Shown: in pieces, positions 1-8,623 of the stretch
How the letters are laid out: the number at the start of each line of letters is the position of its first letter
Numbering within the stretch: position 1 is the stretch's first letter
DNA from: Alphaproteobacteria bacterium
GTDB lineage: Bacteria > Pseudomonadota > Alphaproteobacteria > CAAGCB01 > CAG-977
Reading direction: 5' to 3'
DNA length: 64,000 nt
Assembly: GCA_900768185.1 (NCBI GenBank)
Contig: CAAGCB010000013.1
Coordinates: 1 to 64,000 of the forward strand
The notes under the pieces: model-generated
Seen by the model: the letters and a program-made list of their open reading frames with translations, nothing else
What the model was told of the DNA's origin: nothing
Databases searched by the model: none
Made by a program: the position numbers and the translations under genes

Positions 1-2
1 CG

Positions 3-578
3 GCGTCGGTCAAAAGCGACATCGTGACGCCGGACATTGATTTGGGGGACGAATACACGACGCCGAAAACGCTGTACGATCGGCGCGCGGTTTATGACAA
101 ATACATCGCGCTGACGGCGGTTCGCGCGGACAAATCGACCGAACCGCTGTGGAAAGTCACGGTGTCGAAGCGTGATTTTTCGCCGGATTTCCGTTCGTCG
201 CAGGATCGTTTGCTGTATGTTTTGTCGCACTTGATTGAAAAGGACACGGGACGCCGAGTAACGGCGGCTTTGCCCGACACGGAAACGCTGAGCCGACCGG
301 ACACGCGCGAAGCCTACGCGCGTCGGTTGCAGGAAAAGATCGACGCGGACAAGGCGGCTTTTGCGAAATGCGGACTGGACAAGGATTTGAAACTGCCCGT
401 CAAGATTACGGCGCTGGGGACTTTGCCCGCCGACGGCGAAGCGTACAACATCACGAACCGCCGCGTTTCCGCCGAAACCAAAGCGTGCGTCCGCGCCGTC
501 CTGCGCCCGATGATCGACTTGCCCGTCGATATCGACCTCGCCGACCCGTTCGTTTTGACAGTTCCCGCCGAACAATAA
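3..578 (+). CDS. C-terminal part of an unidentified protein (truncated by window edge)
   Basis: The reading frame is open from the first bases of the window, so the true start lies upstream. A GTG at 24 is an internal candidate only. About 191 residues are visible, rich in charged residues, without a clear membrane segment. The stretch WKVTVSKRDFSPDFRSSQDR followed by a possible helical region vaguely recalls small alphaproteobacterial envelope lipoproteins, but I cannot assign a family. It ends at TAA 576-578. What precedes it is unknown. Confidence 0.6.
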   Translation, partial: ASVKSDIVTPDIDLGDEYTTPKTLYDRRAVYDKYIALTAVRADKSTEPLWKVTVSKRDFSPDFRSSQDRLLYVLSHLIEKDTGRRVTAALPDTETLSRPDTREAYARRLQEKIDADKAAFAKCGLDKDLKLPVKITALGTLPADGEAYNITNRRVSAETKACVRAVLRPMIDLPVDIDLADPFVLTVPAEQ

Positions 579-742
579 TCGCCTTAACGGATTGGCAACA
601 TATTTTATTCTATCCTTGTATGCGAATATGTCGCACTATTTCATTAGAGTAGTTTCCAACTTCCGGTCGCCTTCATCAGGAAAACAGAAAGCGTTAACGC
701 AGAAATCGACGACGCGGAAAATCACGAATGTTTGAGAGTATG
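579..742. other. Gene-free spacer
   Basis: AT-rich spacer between the partial gene and the ferredoxin terminator. I see no ORF, RNA or clear promoter in it. Confidence 0.5.
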
Positions 743-776
743 AAAAACCCCCGCCGATGTTGACGGGGGCTTTTGA
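743..776 (-). terminator. Intrinsic terminator of the ferredoxin gene
   Basis: The stem CCCCCG (748-753) pairs with CGGGGG (764-769). On the minus strand the stem is followed by a run of T from the A-tract at 743-747. It sits 24 bp beyond the ferredoxin stop. Confidence 0.8.
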
Positions 777-799
777 TTTTTTTCGCGTTTGAAACGGAA

Positions 800-1024
800 T
801 TAAGCCTTCGCGGATTCTTCGGCGTTGAACTTGATCCATTTTTCGTCGGCGTCCGCGTCGTTGCAGATCGCGCCCTGCGGGCATTCGGAAATGCAAACGC
901 CGCAATCGATGCAGGTGTCGGGATTGACGACGGCTTGCGTGTCCGCTTCGGTGATCGCGCCGACGGGGCAAACGTCGATGCAGGTCAGGCATTTCACGCA
1001 GGAATCGTTGATAACAGAAGCCAT
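800..1024 (-). CDS. 2[4Fe-4S] ferredoxin
   Basis: A 74-residue electron carrier. It contains two complete cluster motifs, CVKCLTCIDVCP and CIDCGVCISECP (C-x2-C-x2-C-x3-C-P). The four cysteines of each motif jointly bind two [4Fe-4S] clusters, as in bacterial-type ferredoxins. The start is the ATG at 1024, preceded by GAGGAG. The same frame stays open far upstream, but that extension has no ribosome site and overlaps the divergent autotransporter gene. The C-terminus after the second motif is a short acidic tail. It is monocistronic with its own terminator; the redox partner is not in the window. Confidence 0.93.
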   Translation of the reverse strand: MASVINDSCVKCLTCIDVCPVGAITEADTQAVVNPDTCIDCGVCISECPQGAICNDADADEKWIKFNAEESAKA

Positions 1025-1138
1025 TTTAAATCTCCTCAAACTGGTTTGTATGACGTTAAGCAATATAGACAATTTTGACGTTTTTTCAAGACTGAATCTG
1101 ACAACCGTCGGAAATTCCCCGTAAGAATTTTGTAACCG

Positions 1139-1187
1139 TTTGACAGAAAGATAAATTTCTTTACAACCGCCAGTAGCGTCTATAGAG
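1139..1187 (+). promoter_or_regulatory. Possible promoter of the ubiquitin-autotransporter gene
   Basis: TTGACA (1140-1145) and a later TATAGA (1181-1186, with TTTACA at 1160-1165 as an alternative -35) lie upstream of the gene. No pair has ideal spacing (15 bp for TTTACA/TATAGA), so the exact promoter is uncertain. Confidence 0.3.
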
Positions 1188-1216
1188 TGGCGCGATACGA
1201 TCAAGGAAAAATTTCC

Positions 1217-2488
1217 ATGAAAAAATATTTGTTTTGTTTGGCTTTCATTCTGTTGACGACGGACGCGTTCGCAATGCAGATTTTTGTCAAAACGTTGACA
1301 GGGAAACATATCACGTTGGAAGTCGAACCGACTGACAGAATCGAAGATATCAAAGCAAAAATCAAAGATAAAGAAGGAATCGCCGCCGAATCTCAACGTT
1401 TGATTTTTGCGGGAAAGATACTGGAAGACGGAAACACGCTGCAGGATTACAGCATTCAAAAGTATTCCACGCTGCATTTGGAGCTGTTGTCGGCATCATC
1501 GCGTTTTGACGGTTATCCCGATAATCTGAAAAACCTTTTATCCTCTTTGGAACGGTCGAATCCCGCCGCGCTGAATGAAGCTCTGACGGCTTTGGCGCCG
1601 GTATCCGCCCCTGTCGCGGCATCTCAGTCCGCCGCCGTGATGAATCAGGTGATGAGCGTGGTTTCCAATCGCCTTGCAACAGGTGCCGAACGCGGACGTT
1701 CGGCGGGGGACGCTTTGGACGGCGTCATTTCATGGGCGCAAGGCTTCGCCAACAAGTCCAAATTGTCGGACACAGCGAAAACAAATGGCTTTTCAGGAAA
1801 ATCGGCGGGCGTCGCTTTGGGCTTTGAAAAAGCGTTGAATGAATTGAAAATCGGGTTCGGGTATGCGTTTTCCAATGGCGACATTGACGCTTTCGCCCGC
1901 GATATTGACACGCTTACGCACATTTTGTTTGTTTACGGCGAATACAGACCCGACCGCTTTTTCGCGGACTTTACACTGGCGCAGTCCTTTTCGGATTGGA
2001 GCGAAAGCAAACGCGTCTTCGGTTCGGTGTACAAAGCGGATTACAATGTTGACACGATTGCCGTTCAAACCGTCGCAGGATACGATTTCGGCGTTTTGAC
2101 GCCAAGTGCCGGCATGCGGTACATGCGTCTGCGCCGCGGCGGTTATACGGATACGGCACAGCAGCACGTTTCCGCGGACGATACGAATATGCTGACGGGG
2201 ATCGCGGGAATAAAACTGTCCGGAACATATGGCGTTTTCAGTTCGGAAATCCGTTTTTTCGCCACATACGATTTCATTGCCGACAAATCGCGCGCCCCCG
2301 TAACCCTGACCGACGGAACAAGCTATGTCGTCGAAAGCGACCGCCTGCACCGCTGGGGGTTTGAAAGCGGCGTCGGCGTTTCAATGAAAATCGATGCGGT
2401 GCTGGAAGCTTCGCTTTCCTATGACGGCGTTTTCCGCACGCATTATACCGATCACACCGCGACAATCGGTTTTAAGTATCATTTTTAA
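1217..2488 (+). CDS. Secreted ubiquitin domain fused to an autotransporter beta-barrel
   Basis: 423 residues. The start is ATG 1217, with AAGGA 9 nt upstream; the frame is open ten codons further (ATG 1187) but that start lacks a ribosome site. Residues 1-19 form a Sec signal peptide ending AFA. Cleavage there exposes residue 20, which is Met1 of a ubiquitin domain (nt 1274-1486). By my manual alignment 55 of 71 positions match human ubiquitin. K6, K11, K27, K29, K33, K48 and K63 are all kept, as are L8, I44 and H68; V70 is Glu. The RLRGG tail is replaced by LSASS, so conjugation through a C-terminal Gly is not expected. After a short helical linker (about residues 95-155) comes a type V autotransporter barrel of about 265 residues ending in Phe (KYHF). 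Expected location: outer membrane, with the ubiquitin fold outside. Function is inferred to be host mimicry or capture of ubiquitin-binding proteins; unproven. The codons look like those of the neighbours. Confidence 0.93.
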   Translation: MKKYLFCLAFILLTTDAFAMQIFVKTLTGKHITLEVEPTDRIEDIKAKIKDKEGIAAESQRLIFAGKILEDGNTLQDYSIQKYSTLHLELLSASSRFDGYPDNLKNLLSSLERSNPAALNEALTALAPVSAPVAASQSAAVMNQVMSVVSNRLATGAERGRSAGDALDGVISWAQGFANKSKLSDTAKTNGFSGKSAGVALGFEKALNELKIGFGYAFSNGDIDAFARDIDTLTHILFVYGEYRPDRFFADFTLAQSFSDWSESKRVFGSVYKADYNVDTIAVQTVAGYDFGVLTPSAGMRYMRLRRGGYTDTAQQHVSADDTNMLTGIAGIKLSGTYGVFSSEIRFFATYDFIADKSRAPVTLTDGTSYVVESDRLHRWGFESGVGVSMKIDAVLEASLSYDGVFRTHYTDHTATIGFKYHF

Positions 2489-2660
2489 GAAATCGCACAC
2501 TCCGTTTAAATTCGCTCGGGTTTCTATTTCCAAAGCAGGCTAAAACAGTTATGCTCTGCTAAAACAATCGTCCGATCCGTCTGAATAAAGCGCAGAAAAA
2601 ACGTTGTTTTGCAGAAAGACAAAATCATATCCGAAACGCGGAAAGCCGCCCCCGCAAATA

Positions 2661-2697
2661 AAGCAAACCCCTGTTTAAAAAAACAGGGGTTTGCTTT
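2661..2697. terminator. Bidirectional terminator
   Basis: A perfect 16-bp inverted repeat (2661-2676 with 2681-2696, loop AAAA) starts and ends in A/T-rich tracts. It lies between the convergent autotransporter gene and the unknown gene at 2718, and can serve both strands. The 170 bp before it (2489-2660) holds no recognisable gene. Confidence 0.85.
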
Positions 2698-2717
2698 TTG
2701 TTCAAACAAATAAGGAA

Positions 2718-3407
2718 TCAGTATCCTCTGCCTTGACGGTTCAAAGCGGCGTCGCGCAACGGATTCGATGCGGACGCAGGTTTCTGTTCCTCTTTCGGCA
2801 TCAAGGACTTCCGCCATTCTTCGCGTTTTTTCGCTTCGTCTTTTTCTTTGTCGGTCAAGATGCGTTTGGGTTCAACCTTGCAATTCGAACTGCATCTTTT
2901 CACCTGTTCCCATTCCATCGCTTTTTGAAAATCCTTCGGTTTGTCGCCGTTTGAAAACGGAACGCCCAATCCGATGTCCTGAAAACACAGCTGTTTTTCC
3001 AACTGACGAATGATTTCCGGATTTTGGGTAACGACCATTTCCTTGCTGCCGAAGCTGTACGCGGCGTACACGCCGTTGTTGGAACCCGTGACGCCCGCCT
3101 GAATCTGCCCGTCGCCGTTGGGAACGCACAGTTTGTCATAATAGTCCTGATCCGTCATCTGAGCGCGCTTGCACGCGTCTTCAAAAGTTCTGGCGTGCGG
3201 GTACAACGGCAATTCTTTTTTTTCGTAGCCGCCCATCGTGGTGACGTTTCCGTCGCCCCGGTCGATTTTAAAGCCGCTGCGGTCGTCACGCATATTGATG
3301 ACCATAAAATCGCCGTGTTCCTGTTTGTACCCCATTTCGCCCAACAGCGCTGACATGGAGTTTTCGTTACTGCGAACCACTTTGTTCCAAGCATCTTCCC
3401 TGTTCAT
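2718..3407 (-). CDS. Unidentified soluble protein
   Basis: 229 residues from the ATG at 3407. An ATG two codons earlier (3413) lies only 1-2 nt from the GGGAG, whereas 3407 is 7 nt from it, so 3407 is preferred. No signal peptide or membrane segment. Six cysteines are spread through the chain. The C-terminal third is strongly charged (K/E-rich, about residues 180-215) and ends in a low-complexity tail. I do not recognise the family. It stands alone, convergent with the ubiquitin-autotransporter gene. Confidence 0.7.
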   Translation of the reverse strand: MNREDAWNKVVRSNENSMSALLGEMGYKQEHGDFMVINMRDDRSGFKIDRGDGNVTTMGGYEKKELPLYPHARTFEDACKRAQMTDQDYYDKLCVPNGDGQIQAGVTGSNNGVYAAYSFGSKEMVVTQNPEIIRQLEKQLCFQDIGLGVPFSNGDKPKDFQKAMEWEQVKRCSSNCKVEPKRILTDKEKDEAKKREEWRKSLMPKEEQKPASASNPLRDAALNRQGRGY

Positions 3408-3500
3408 CGGCATTCTCCCAAAAGAAAAAATCTATTAGAAATAGTAGACAAATTTTTTCGGAAAATAAAGATTTTTCTGTTTTGACGGACAAAAAAACGT

Positions 3501-3872
3501 TCAAAACCGCCCTTTCAGGCGATTCAGCGCGCGGCGGTCGCGTTTGGTCGGGCGTCCCGATCCCGCCGGACGGTATTCAAACGCGGCTTTCGGCGGCGGA
3601 GTCGTCCGTTCCGGTTCGCGCAGATTTTCGTACAGCGTCCGCGCGACAGGCGCGCCGACCCGTTTTTCAACAAACCCCGTCACGCGGACGAAAAAGCGCA
3701 CCATACCGCACAAAATTTCCAACTCATCGCCGATTTTGATGTCGCGGCTGCTTTTCAGGACTTTTTCACCGTTGACGGCGACGTGTCCGCCCTCGATTCT
3801 TTCCTGCGCAACCGTTCGCGTTTTGGCAAAACGGGTGAAGTACAGCCATTTGTCAATGCGTTGGGATTCCAC
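3501..3872 (-). CDS. hslR: S4-domain RNA-binding protein (HslR / Hsp15 type)
   Basis: 123 residues. The N-terminal S4 domain runs from RIDKWLYFTRFAKTR through the GGHVAVNG segment (residues 5-70), the typical start of heat-shock protein 15-like proteins, which in E. coli bind stalled 50S subunits carrying peptidyl-tRNA. The C-terminal tail is basic (RRALNRLKGRF), suited to RNA contact. The start lies 3 bp after the stop of the SUV3-type helicase gene, so both are probably co-transcribed. This pairing is common in alphaproteobacteria. Confidence 0.85.
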   Translation of the reverse strand: MESQRIDKWLYFTRFAKTRTVAQERIEGGHVAVNGEKVLKSSRDIKIGDELEILCGMVRFFVRVTGFVEKRVGAPVARTLYENLREPERTTPPPKAAFEYRPAGSGRPTKRDRRALNRLKGRF

Positions 3873-3875
3873 CGC

Positions 3876-6404
3876 TTATTTCTTTTTCAGCGCCGCCAAA
3901 GCCGCAAACGGCGAAGACGGATCGATTTGCCTTTCGTCGCGTTTCGGGGCTTTGTGTTTTTTGAATTTCGGCTGAATCATCAGAATTTCGGTTTCCTTCG
4001 TTTCCTCGCCGACGGTTTCCGTTTTCGTTTCTTTTGTCACTCTGAACCCCAGAAAACCGAACACGTCCGCGGCTTCGTCACGCTTCAATCCCGCGATGGA
4101 CAACAGTTCCGGCGGCAGGATTTGCGGTTTTCCCTTGTCCTGACGAGTGACTTCGCGCAATTTTGCGGTGAAGCGTTCCATCACGTCGACGCGGATCGCC
4201 CGCGTTCCCGCCAAAGCGTACCCTTGCGCCAGATACAGGGCGCGGGGAACGGCGCGATCCGTTTCAAAGGACATTTTGCCGTCAATCGCAAACCCCGTTT
4301 CGTATTGCGTTTTATTGTTCCAGACTTTCCACAAAATCGCCAGAACGCGTTGCGCCGCGGGTTTCAACAACATCGGGAAATATAAATAATCGCACCCCGT
4401 GCGCATGCCCGTTTTCGCCAGCACTTTTTTATCCGCGTCACTCAGTCCTTTGACCAAATCGGACACTTTTTCGCGCGGCATCGTCCCCAGCTGTTCGGCG
4501 ACCTGCCACAAAATGCCGCGGGCGGAACCCGACGCGTTTTCTTCGTCCAAAGTACGCAAAGCCGCAAACAACGGCGCGATTTTTGCGTTCAGATAAACTT
4601 CCAGCCAGCCGTTCAGACGCGCTTTGACGGCATCGACCTGCGCCTGATCGACGGTTTCATGAACACCGACGGTCACGGTCGGATGCAGAATATCGCGTCC
4701 TTTGACGACTTTTCCCAAAGACTGCCCTTTCCACAGGATTTCAGCGTTGTTTTCCAGCGTGAAATCGTCTTGCGGCGCGGCGGCGATCAAAGCCGTCCTG
4801 TTTTGAAACTCCGTCTGCAACGCCTTTTCCGCCGCTGAAATCAAAACGCGATCGGCGAATTTCCCCGCGCCCGTAATCGGTTCGAAACGCAGACCGTTCA
4901 TTTTGCCGACCCGCTGCCCTTCGACTTCGACAACGCCGTCTTCGTCGATTTTAGTGAACAATTCAACTTGTGCTTTCATACCTTTAACCAAAACAGATGT
5001 ACGCCTATCCACGAACCGTTGAGCCAGCTTTTGGTGCAAAGCGTCCGACAGCCTGTCTTCAACCGCCCTCGTCCTTTCACGCCAGTACGCCGACCGGTCG
5101 ATCCATTCCTTTCTTTGCGCAATATACGTCCAAATTCTGATTCCTGCAATACGTCCCGTGACGGTATCGATATCGCCGTTCGCATTATCCAGAAAAGCGA
5201 CCTGTTTTTCCATGAAATCCTGCGGCACCCGCCCCGTTTTCAGAATATGGCGGTATATCTGCCCGACCAGTTTGGCGTGGGCTTCGGGCGTGACCTTGCG
5301 GAAATCGGGAATGCGGCACACGTCCCACAACAAAGCCACCCGCGACGGGCTGTCCGCCAGCCGGACGATTCCCGTATCGCGCGCCAGCGATTCCAACACC
5401 TGCTGGTCTTCGGCTTTGCGCGCGCCGACCAGACCGGCTTTGTCGGGGCGAACGTTCAAACTGCGGATCAGGGATTCGATCGTCGCCGTCCGCAAATCGG
5501 GATTGCGCCAAAACAGGTGCGGCAGGGGTTCAAAGCGGTGTTCTTCGATCCTGTCAATCGCGTCTTGCGTCAAAGCGGACGCTTCCGCCGCCGCGCCGAA
5601 CGTGCCGTCTTTCATATACCTTCCGGCGCGTCCGGCAATCTGCGCCAGCTCCGCGGCAGACAAAGCGCGCATTTTTTGCCCGTCGAATTTGCGCAAAGAC
5701 GTAAAGCAGACATGGGAAATATCCATATTCAACCCCATGCCGATCGCGTCTGTGGCGACCAGATAATCGACTTCGCCGGATTGAAACATATCAACCTGCG
5801 CGTTTCTGGTTCGGGGGCTCAGCGCGCCCATGACGACCGCCGCGCCGCCTTTTTGCCGCCGGATCAGCTCTGCCAGAGCGTACACGTCCTGCACCGAAAA
5901 TCCGATAATCGCCGAACGCACCGGCAGCCGCGTAATTTTTTTTATTCCGGTATAGCTTAATTTTGAAAATCGGGGACGCGTTTCGATTTCGATTTCGGGC
6001 AGTAAAAGCCTTAACAGCGGCTTGATCGTTTCCGCGCCCAGAAACATGGTTTCCCGCGTTCCCCGCGCATGCAGCAGGCGGTCGGTAAAGATATGCCCGC
6101 GTTCCGCGTCAGCCGCCATCTGGATTTCGTCGACCGCCAGAAATTCGACCTTGCGCTCCAACGGCATCGCTTCGACGGTGCAGACGAGATAAGACGGGTT
6201 GTCCGGCATGATTTTTTCTTCGCCCGTGATCAAAGCGACGTTTTCGACGCCTTTCAGCCGCGCGATTCTGTCGTAGTTTTCGCGCGCCAGCAACCGCAGA
6301 GGAAAGCCGATCATGCCGGATTTATGCGTTAACATTTTTTCAACGGCCAGATACGTTTTTCCCGTGTTCGTCGGACCGAGCAAAGCTGTTAAAATCTGTT
6401 CCAT
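3876..6404 (-). CDS. SUV3-type DEAD/DEAH RNA helicase
   Basis: 842 residues from ATG 6404. The frame runs on to 6512, but that extension overlaps the divergent htpG start, and the helicase homology begins right at MEQILTALLGPTNTGKT. Motifs: Walker A GPTNTGKT (about residue 10), DEIQ box VDEIQMAADAERG, and motif VI QIAGRAGRY. This is the alphaproteobacterial relative of the mitochondrial degradosome helicase SUV3. The C-terminal third is long, lacks obvious motifs and ends in a Lys-rich tail. Likely role: RNA unwinding in decay or ribosome-linked processes. Followed by the S4 gene. Confidence 0.9.
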   Translation of the reverse strand: MEQILTALLGPTNTGKTYLAVEKMLTHKSGMIGFPLRLLARENYDRIARLKGVENVALITGEEKIMPDNPSYLVCTVEAMPLERKVEFLAVDEIQMAADAERGHIFTDRLLHARGTRETMFLGAETIKPLLRLLLPEIEIETRPRFSKLSYTGIKKITRLPVRSAIIGFSVQDVYALAELIRRQKGGAAVVMGALSPRTRNAQVDMFQSGEVDYLVATDAIGMGLNMDISHVCFTSLRKFDGQKMRALSAAELAQIAGRAGRYMKDGTFGAAAEASALTQDAIDRIEEHRFEPLPHLFWRNPDLRTATIESLIRSLNVRPDKAGLVGARKAEDQQVLESLARDTGIVRLADSPSRVALLWDVCRIPDFRKVTPEAHAKLVGQIYRHILKTGRVPQDFMEKQVAFLDNANGDIDTVTGRIAGIRIWTYIAQRKEWIDRSAYWRERTRAVEDRLSDALHQKLAQRFVDRRTSVLVKGMKAQVELFTKIDEDGVVEVEGQRVGKMNGLRFEPITGAGKFADRVLISAAEKALQTEFQNRTALIAAAPQDDFTLENNAEILWKGQSLGKVVKGRDILHPTVTVGVHETVDQAQVDAVKARLNGWLEVYLNAKIAPLFAALRTLDEENASGSARGILWQVAEQLGTMPREKVSDLVKGLSDADKKVLAKTGMRTGCDYLYFPMLLKPAAQRVLAILWKVWNNKTQYETGFAIDGKMSFETDRAVPRALYLAQGYALAGTRAIRVDVMERFTAKLREVTRQDKGKPQILPPELLSIAGLKRDEAADVFGFLGFRVTKETKTETVGEETKETEILMIQPKFKKHKAPKRDERQIDPSSPFAALAALKKK

Positions 6405-6428
6405 TTCTGAAAAACTTTCATCAAAGGG

Positions 6429-6457
6429 TTGAAATTTTCCGCCTCCGCGCCTAATTA
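6429..6457 (+). promoter_or_regulatory. Promoter candidate for htpG
   Basis: TTGAAA (6429-6434), 17 bp spacer, TAATTA (6452-6457). The -35 also fits the heat-shock sigma-32 pattern CTTGAAA in six of seven bases; the -10 does not decide between factors. Confidence 0.4.
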
Positions 6458-6485
6458 AAGCACGTTTGTTAACTGGGAGGTTATA

Positions 6486-8345
6486 ATGTCGGAAGAAAAA
6501 ATGCAATTTCAAGCCGAAGTCGGCAAAATTTTAGATATCGTCGTCAACGCGCTTTATTCGGATACGGATATTTTTTTAAGGGAATTGGTTTCAAACGCGT
6601 CGGACGCCTGCGACAAACTGCGCTATGCGGCGATCATGAAGCCGGATATCGCCAAAGGCGACGGCGAATTTAAAATCGACATCACTCCCGACAAGGACGC
6701 GCATACCCTGACGATCGCCGACAACGGCATCGGCATGAACAAACAGGATCTGATCAAGGATCTGGGATCGATCGGACGTTCCGGTTCGGCTGAATTTTTA
6801 AACAACCTGACAGGCGACAAACAAAAAGACGCGACGATTATCGGTCAGTTCGGCGTCGGATTCTATTCGGCGTTCATGGTCGCGGAAAAGGTCGAAGTCC
6901 GTTCCCGCAAAGCGGGCGAGGAAGAAGGCTGGCTGTGGACATCAACTGGTAAAGGCTCTTTTACGGTCACCGAAGAAAAAGACGTTTCCCGCGGCACGAA
7001 AATCACGCTGTACCTGAAACCCGACGCGTACCAATACGCCGAAGCCGCCGAAGTCCGCCGCATCGTGCGCCAGTTTTCCGATCACATCTCTTTCCCCGTC
7101 GTCATGCACTATATGGGCGAAACGGAAACGGTGAACATGGCGAGCGCGCTGTGGACACGCAACAAAGCCGACATTACCGACGCGCAGTACAAGGATTTCT
7201 ACCGCCATATCTCGCACGCGTTTGACGATCCGTGGGACATTCTGCACTACAAAGCCGAAGGAACGATCGAATACACCGCGCTGATGTTCATTCCGACAAA
7301 AACGCCGTTCGACATTTTCCAACCCAACCGCAACGCACAGATCAAGCTGTACATCAACCGTGTTTTCATTACCGATCAGGTGCCGGATATGTTGCCGAAC
7401 TATCTGCGTTTCGTGCAGGGCGTCATCGACACGAAAGAACTGCCGCTGAATGTTTCACGTGAAATGTTGCAAAGAACGCCTGTGCTGGCGAAAATCAAAA
7501 CGGGCGTCGTCCGTCGTATTTTGAACGAACTGAAAAAACGTTCCGAAAACGAACAGGAATACCTGACATTCTGGGACGCTTTCGGCGCCGTTTTGAAAGA
7601 AGGTATTTTTGAAGACCCGACCAATCGCGAGGAAATCGCCGATCTTTGCCGTTTTTATTCGACAAACGGCGACGGGCTGACAACGCTTGCGGATTATATT
7701 TCCCGCATGAAAGACGGGCAGAAAAGCATTTACTACATCACCGGCGACGATCTGACCGTTCTGCGCAACAATCCGCAACTGGAAGGCTTTGCCGCCCGCG
7801 GGATTGAAGTTTTGCTTTTGACCGATCCGATCGACGAATTCTGGCCGCAGGGACTGACGCAGTACAAGGAAAAGACGATCAAAGCCGTCAACGCGGGCGC
7901 GCAGGAACTGGAAACGCTGGCGGTTACGGACGATTCGGGCAAGGCGGAAAAAGCGCCGCAGTCCGATTTGGACGCGCTGACGAAATTTATGAAAGAAATC
8001 GTCGGCGACGAAGTCAAAGAAGTCCGCGCGACCGAACGTCTGACCAAAAGCCCCGTCGCCCTTTCGACCGGCGACGGCGAAGCGTCGATTCATCTGGAAC
8101 GTTTGATGCGCCAGCACAACCAACCGTCGCTATACGTCAGCAACCGGTATTTCGACATCAACCCGCGCCACCCGCTGATTAAAAAGCTGGCGGCGAAAGT
8201 CGCGGCGGGCGATACGGGCGATACGAACAAAGCGTTGGTGCAGGTGCTGTTCGACCAAGCCAAAATCATCGAAGGCGAACCGATCAAAGATCCCGCGGCG
8301 TTTTCGCAGCGCGTGACGGATTTCATGATGCTGTCCGTCAACTGA
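6486..8345 (+). CDS. htpG: Molecular chaperone HtpG (Hsp90)
   Basis: 619 residues, normal for HtpG. The ATG at 6486 has GGGAGG 5 nt upstream. GHKL ATPase motifs are clear: ELVSNASDACDKLR (residues 34-47), DNGIGM (about 79-84) and GQFGVGFYSAFMV (about 120-132). The middle-domain catalytic Arg segment LNVSREMLQ is present. Cytosolic ATP-driven chaperone dimer. The DNA for NVSREM happens to spell a near-parS sequence at 7451-7466. Divergent from the helicase gene, with its own terminator. Confidence 0.98.
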   Translation: MSEEKMQFQAEVGKILDIVVNALYSDTDIFLRELVSNASDACDKLRYAAIMKPDIAKGDGEFKIDITPDKDAHTLTIADNGIGMNKQDLIKDLGSIGRSGSAEFLNNLTGDKQKDATIIGQFGVGFYSAFMVAEKVEVRSRKAGEEEGWLWTSTGKGSFTVTEEKDVSRGTKITLYLKPDAYQYAEAAEVRRIVRQFSDHISFPVVMHYMGETETVNMASALWTRNKADITDAQYKDFYRHISHAFDDPWDILHYKAEGTIEYTALMFIPTKTPFDIFQPNRNAQIKLYINRVFITDQVPDMLPNYLRFVQGVIDTKELPLNVSREMLQRTPVLAKIKTGVVRRILNELKKRSENEQEYLTFWDAFGAVLKEGIFEDPTNREEIADLCRFYSTNGDGLTTLADYISRMKDGQKSIYYITGDDLTVLRNNPQLEGFAARGIEVLLLTDPIDEFWPQGLTQYKEKTIKAVNAGAQELETLAVTDDSGKAEKAPQSDLDALTKFMKEIVGDEVKEVRATERLTKSPVALSTGDGEASIHLERLMRQHNQPSLYVSNRYFDINPRHPLIKKLAAKVAAGDTGDTNKALVQVLFDQAKIIEGEPIKDPAAFSQRVTDFMMLSVN

Positions 8346-8363
8346 CCGTTTTTAAACGTAAGG

Positions 8364-8392
8364 AAAACCGCCGTGATATCATGGCGGTTTTT
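8364..8392 (+). terminator. htpG terminator
   Basis: AAAACCGCC (8364-8372) pairs with GGCGGTTTT (8383-8391), followed by T. It lies 18 bp after the htpG stop. Confidence 0.85.
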
Positions 8393-8623
8393 CGTATCCG
8401 GATCATTCCGTCCGGTGTTTTTGGCGGCGGGCGATACGAACAAAGCGTCCGTGCGGAATTGTTTCGTGCGGCAAATATTCCGATCGGGCGCGAAGCCGCG
8501 ACATTCCGCCATCAATCGTCCTTCCGCCCGAAATATTGAAACACGGCATTATGCCGCGCGATTTTTATCCGACGGAAAAAACCGTTCCGAAAGTATCGAT
8601 ACGGATTAAAAAATAACGAACGG
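8393..8623. other. Gene-free spacer with a short htpG-like fragment
   Basis: No convincing ORF. Around 8427-8447 there is a 21-bp match to the 3' end of htpG (near 8213-8242) once a 9-bp repeat unit is removed. This suggests a small duplication remnant or chance. Confidence 0.4.

Noticed and set aside
1187..1216. Upstream ATG of the ubiquitin fusion
   Set aside because: No ribosome site, and it would bury the signal peptide behind ten polar residues.
4968..5960. 330-residue ORF on the plus strand inside the helicase gene
   Set aside because: Antisense to a well-supported helicase with intact motifs; Arg/Pro/Gln-rich composition typical of shadow frames.
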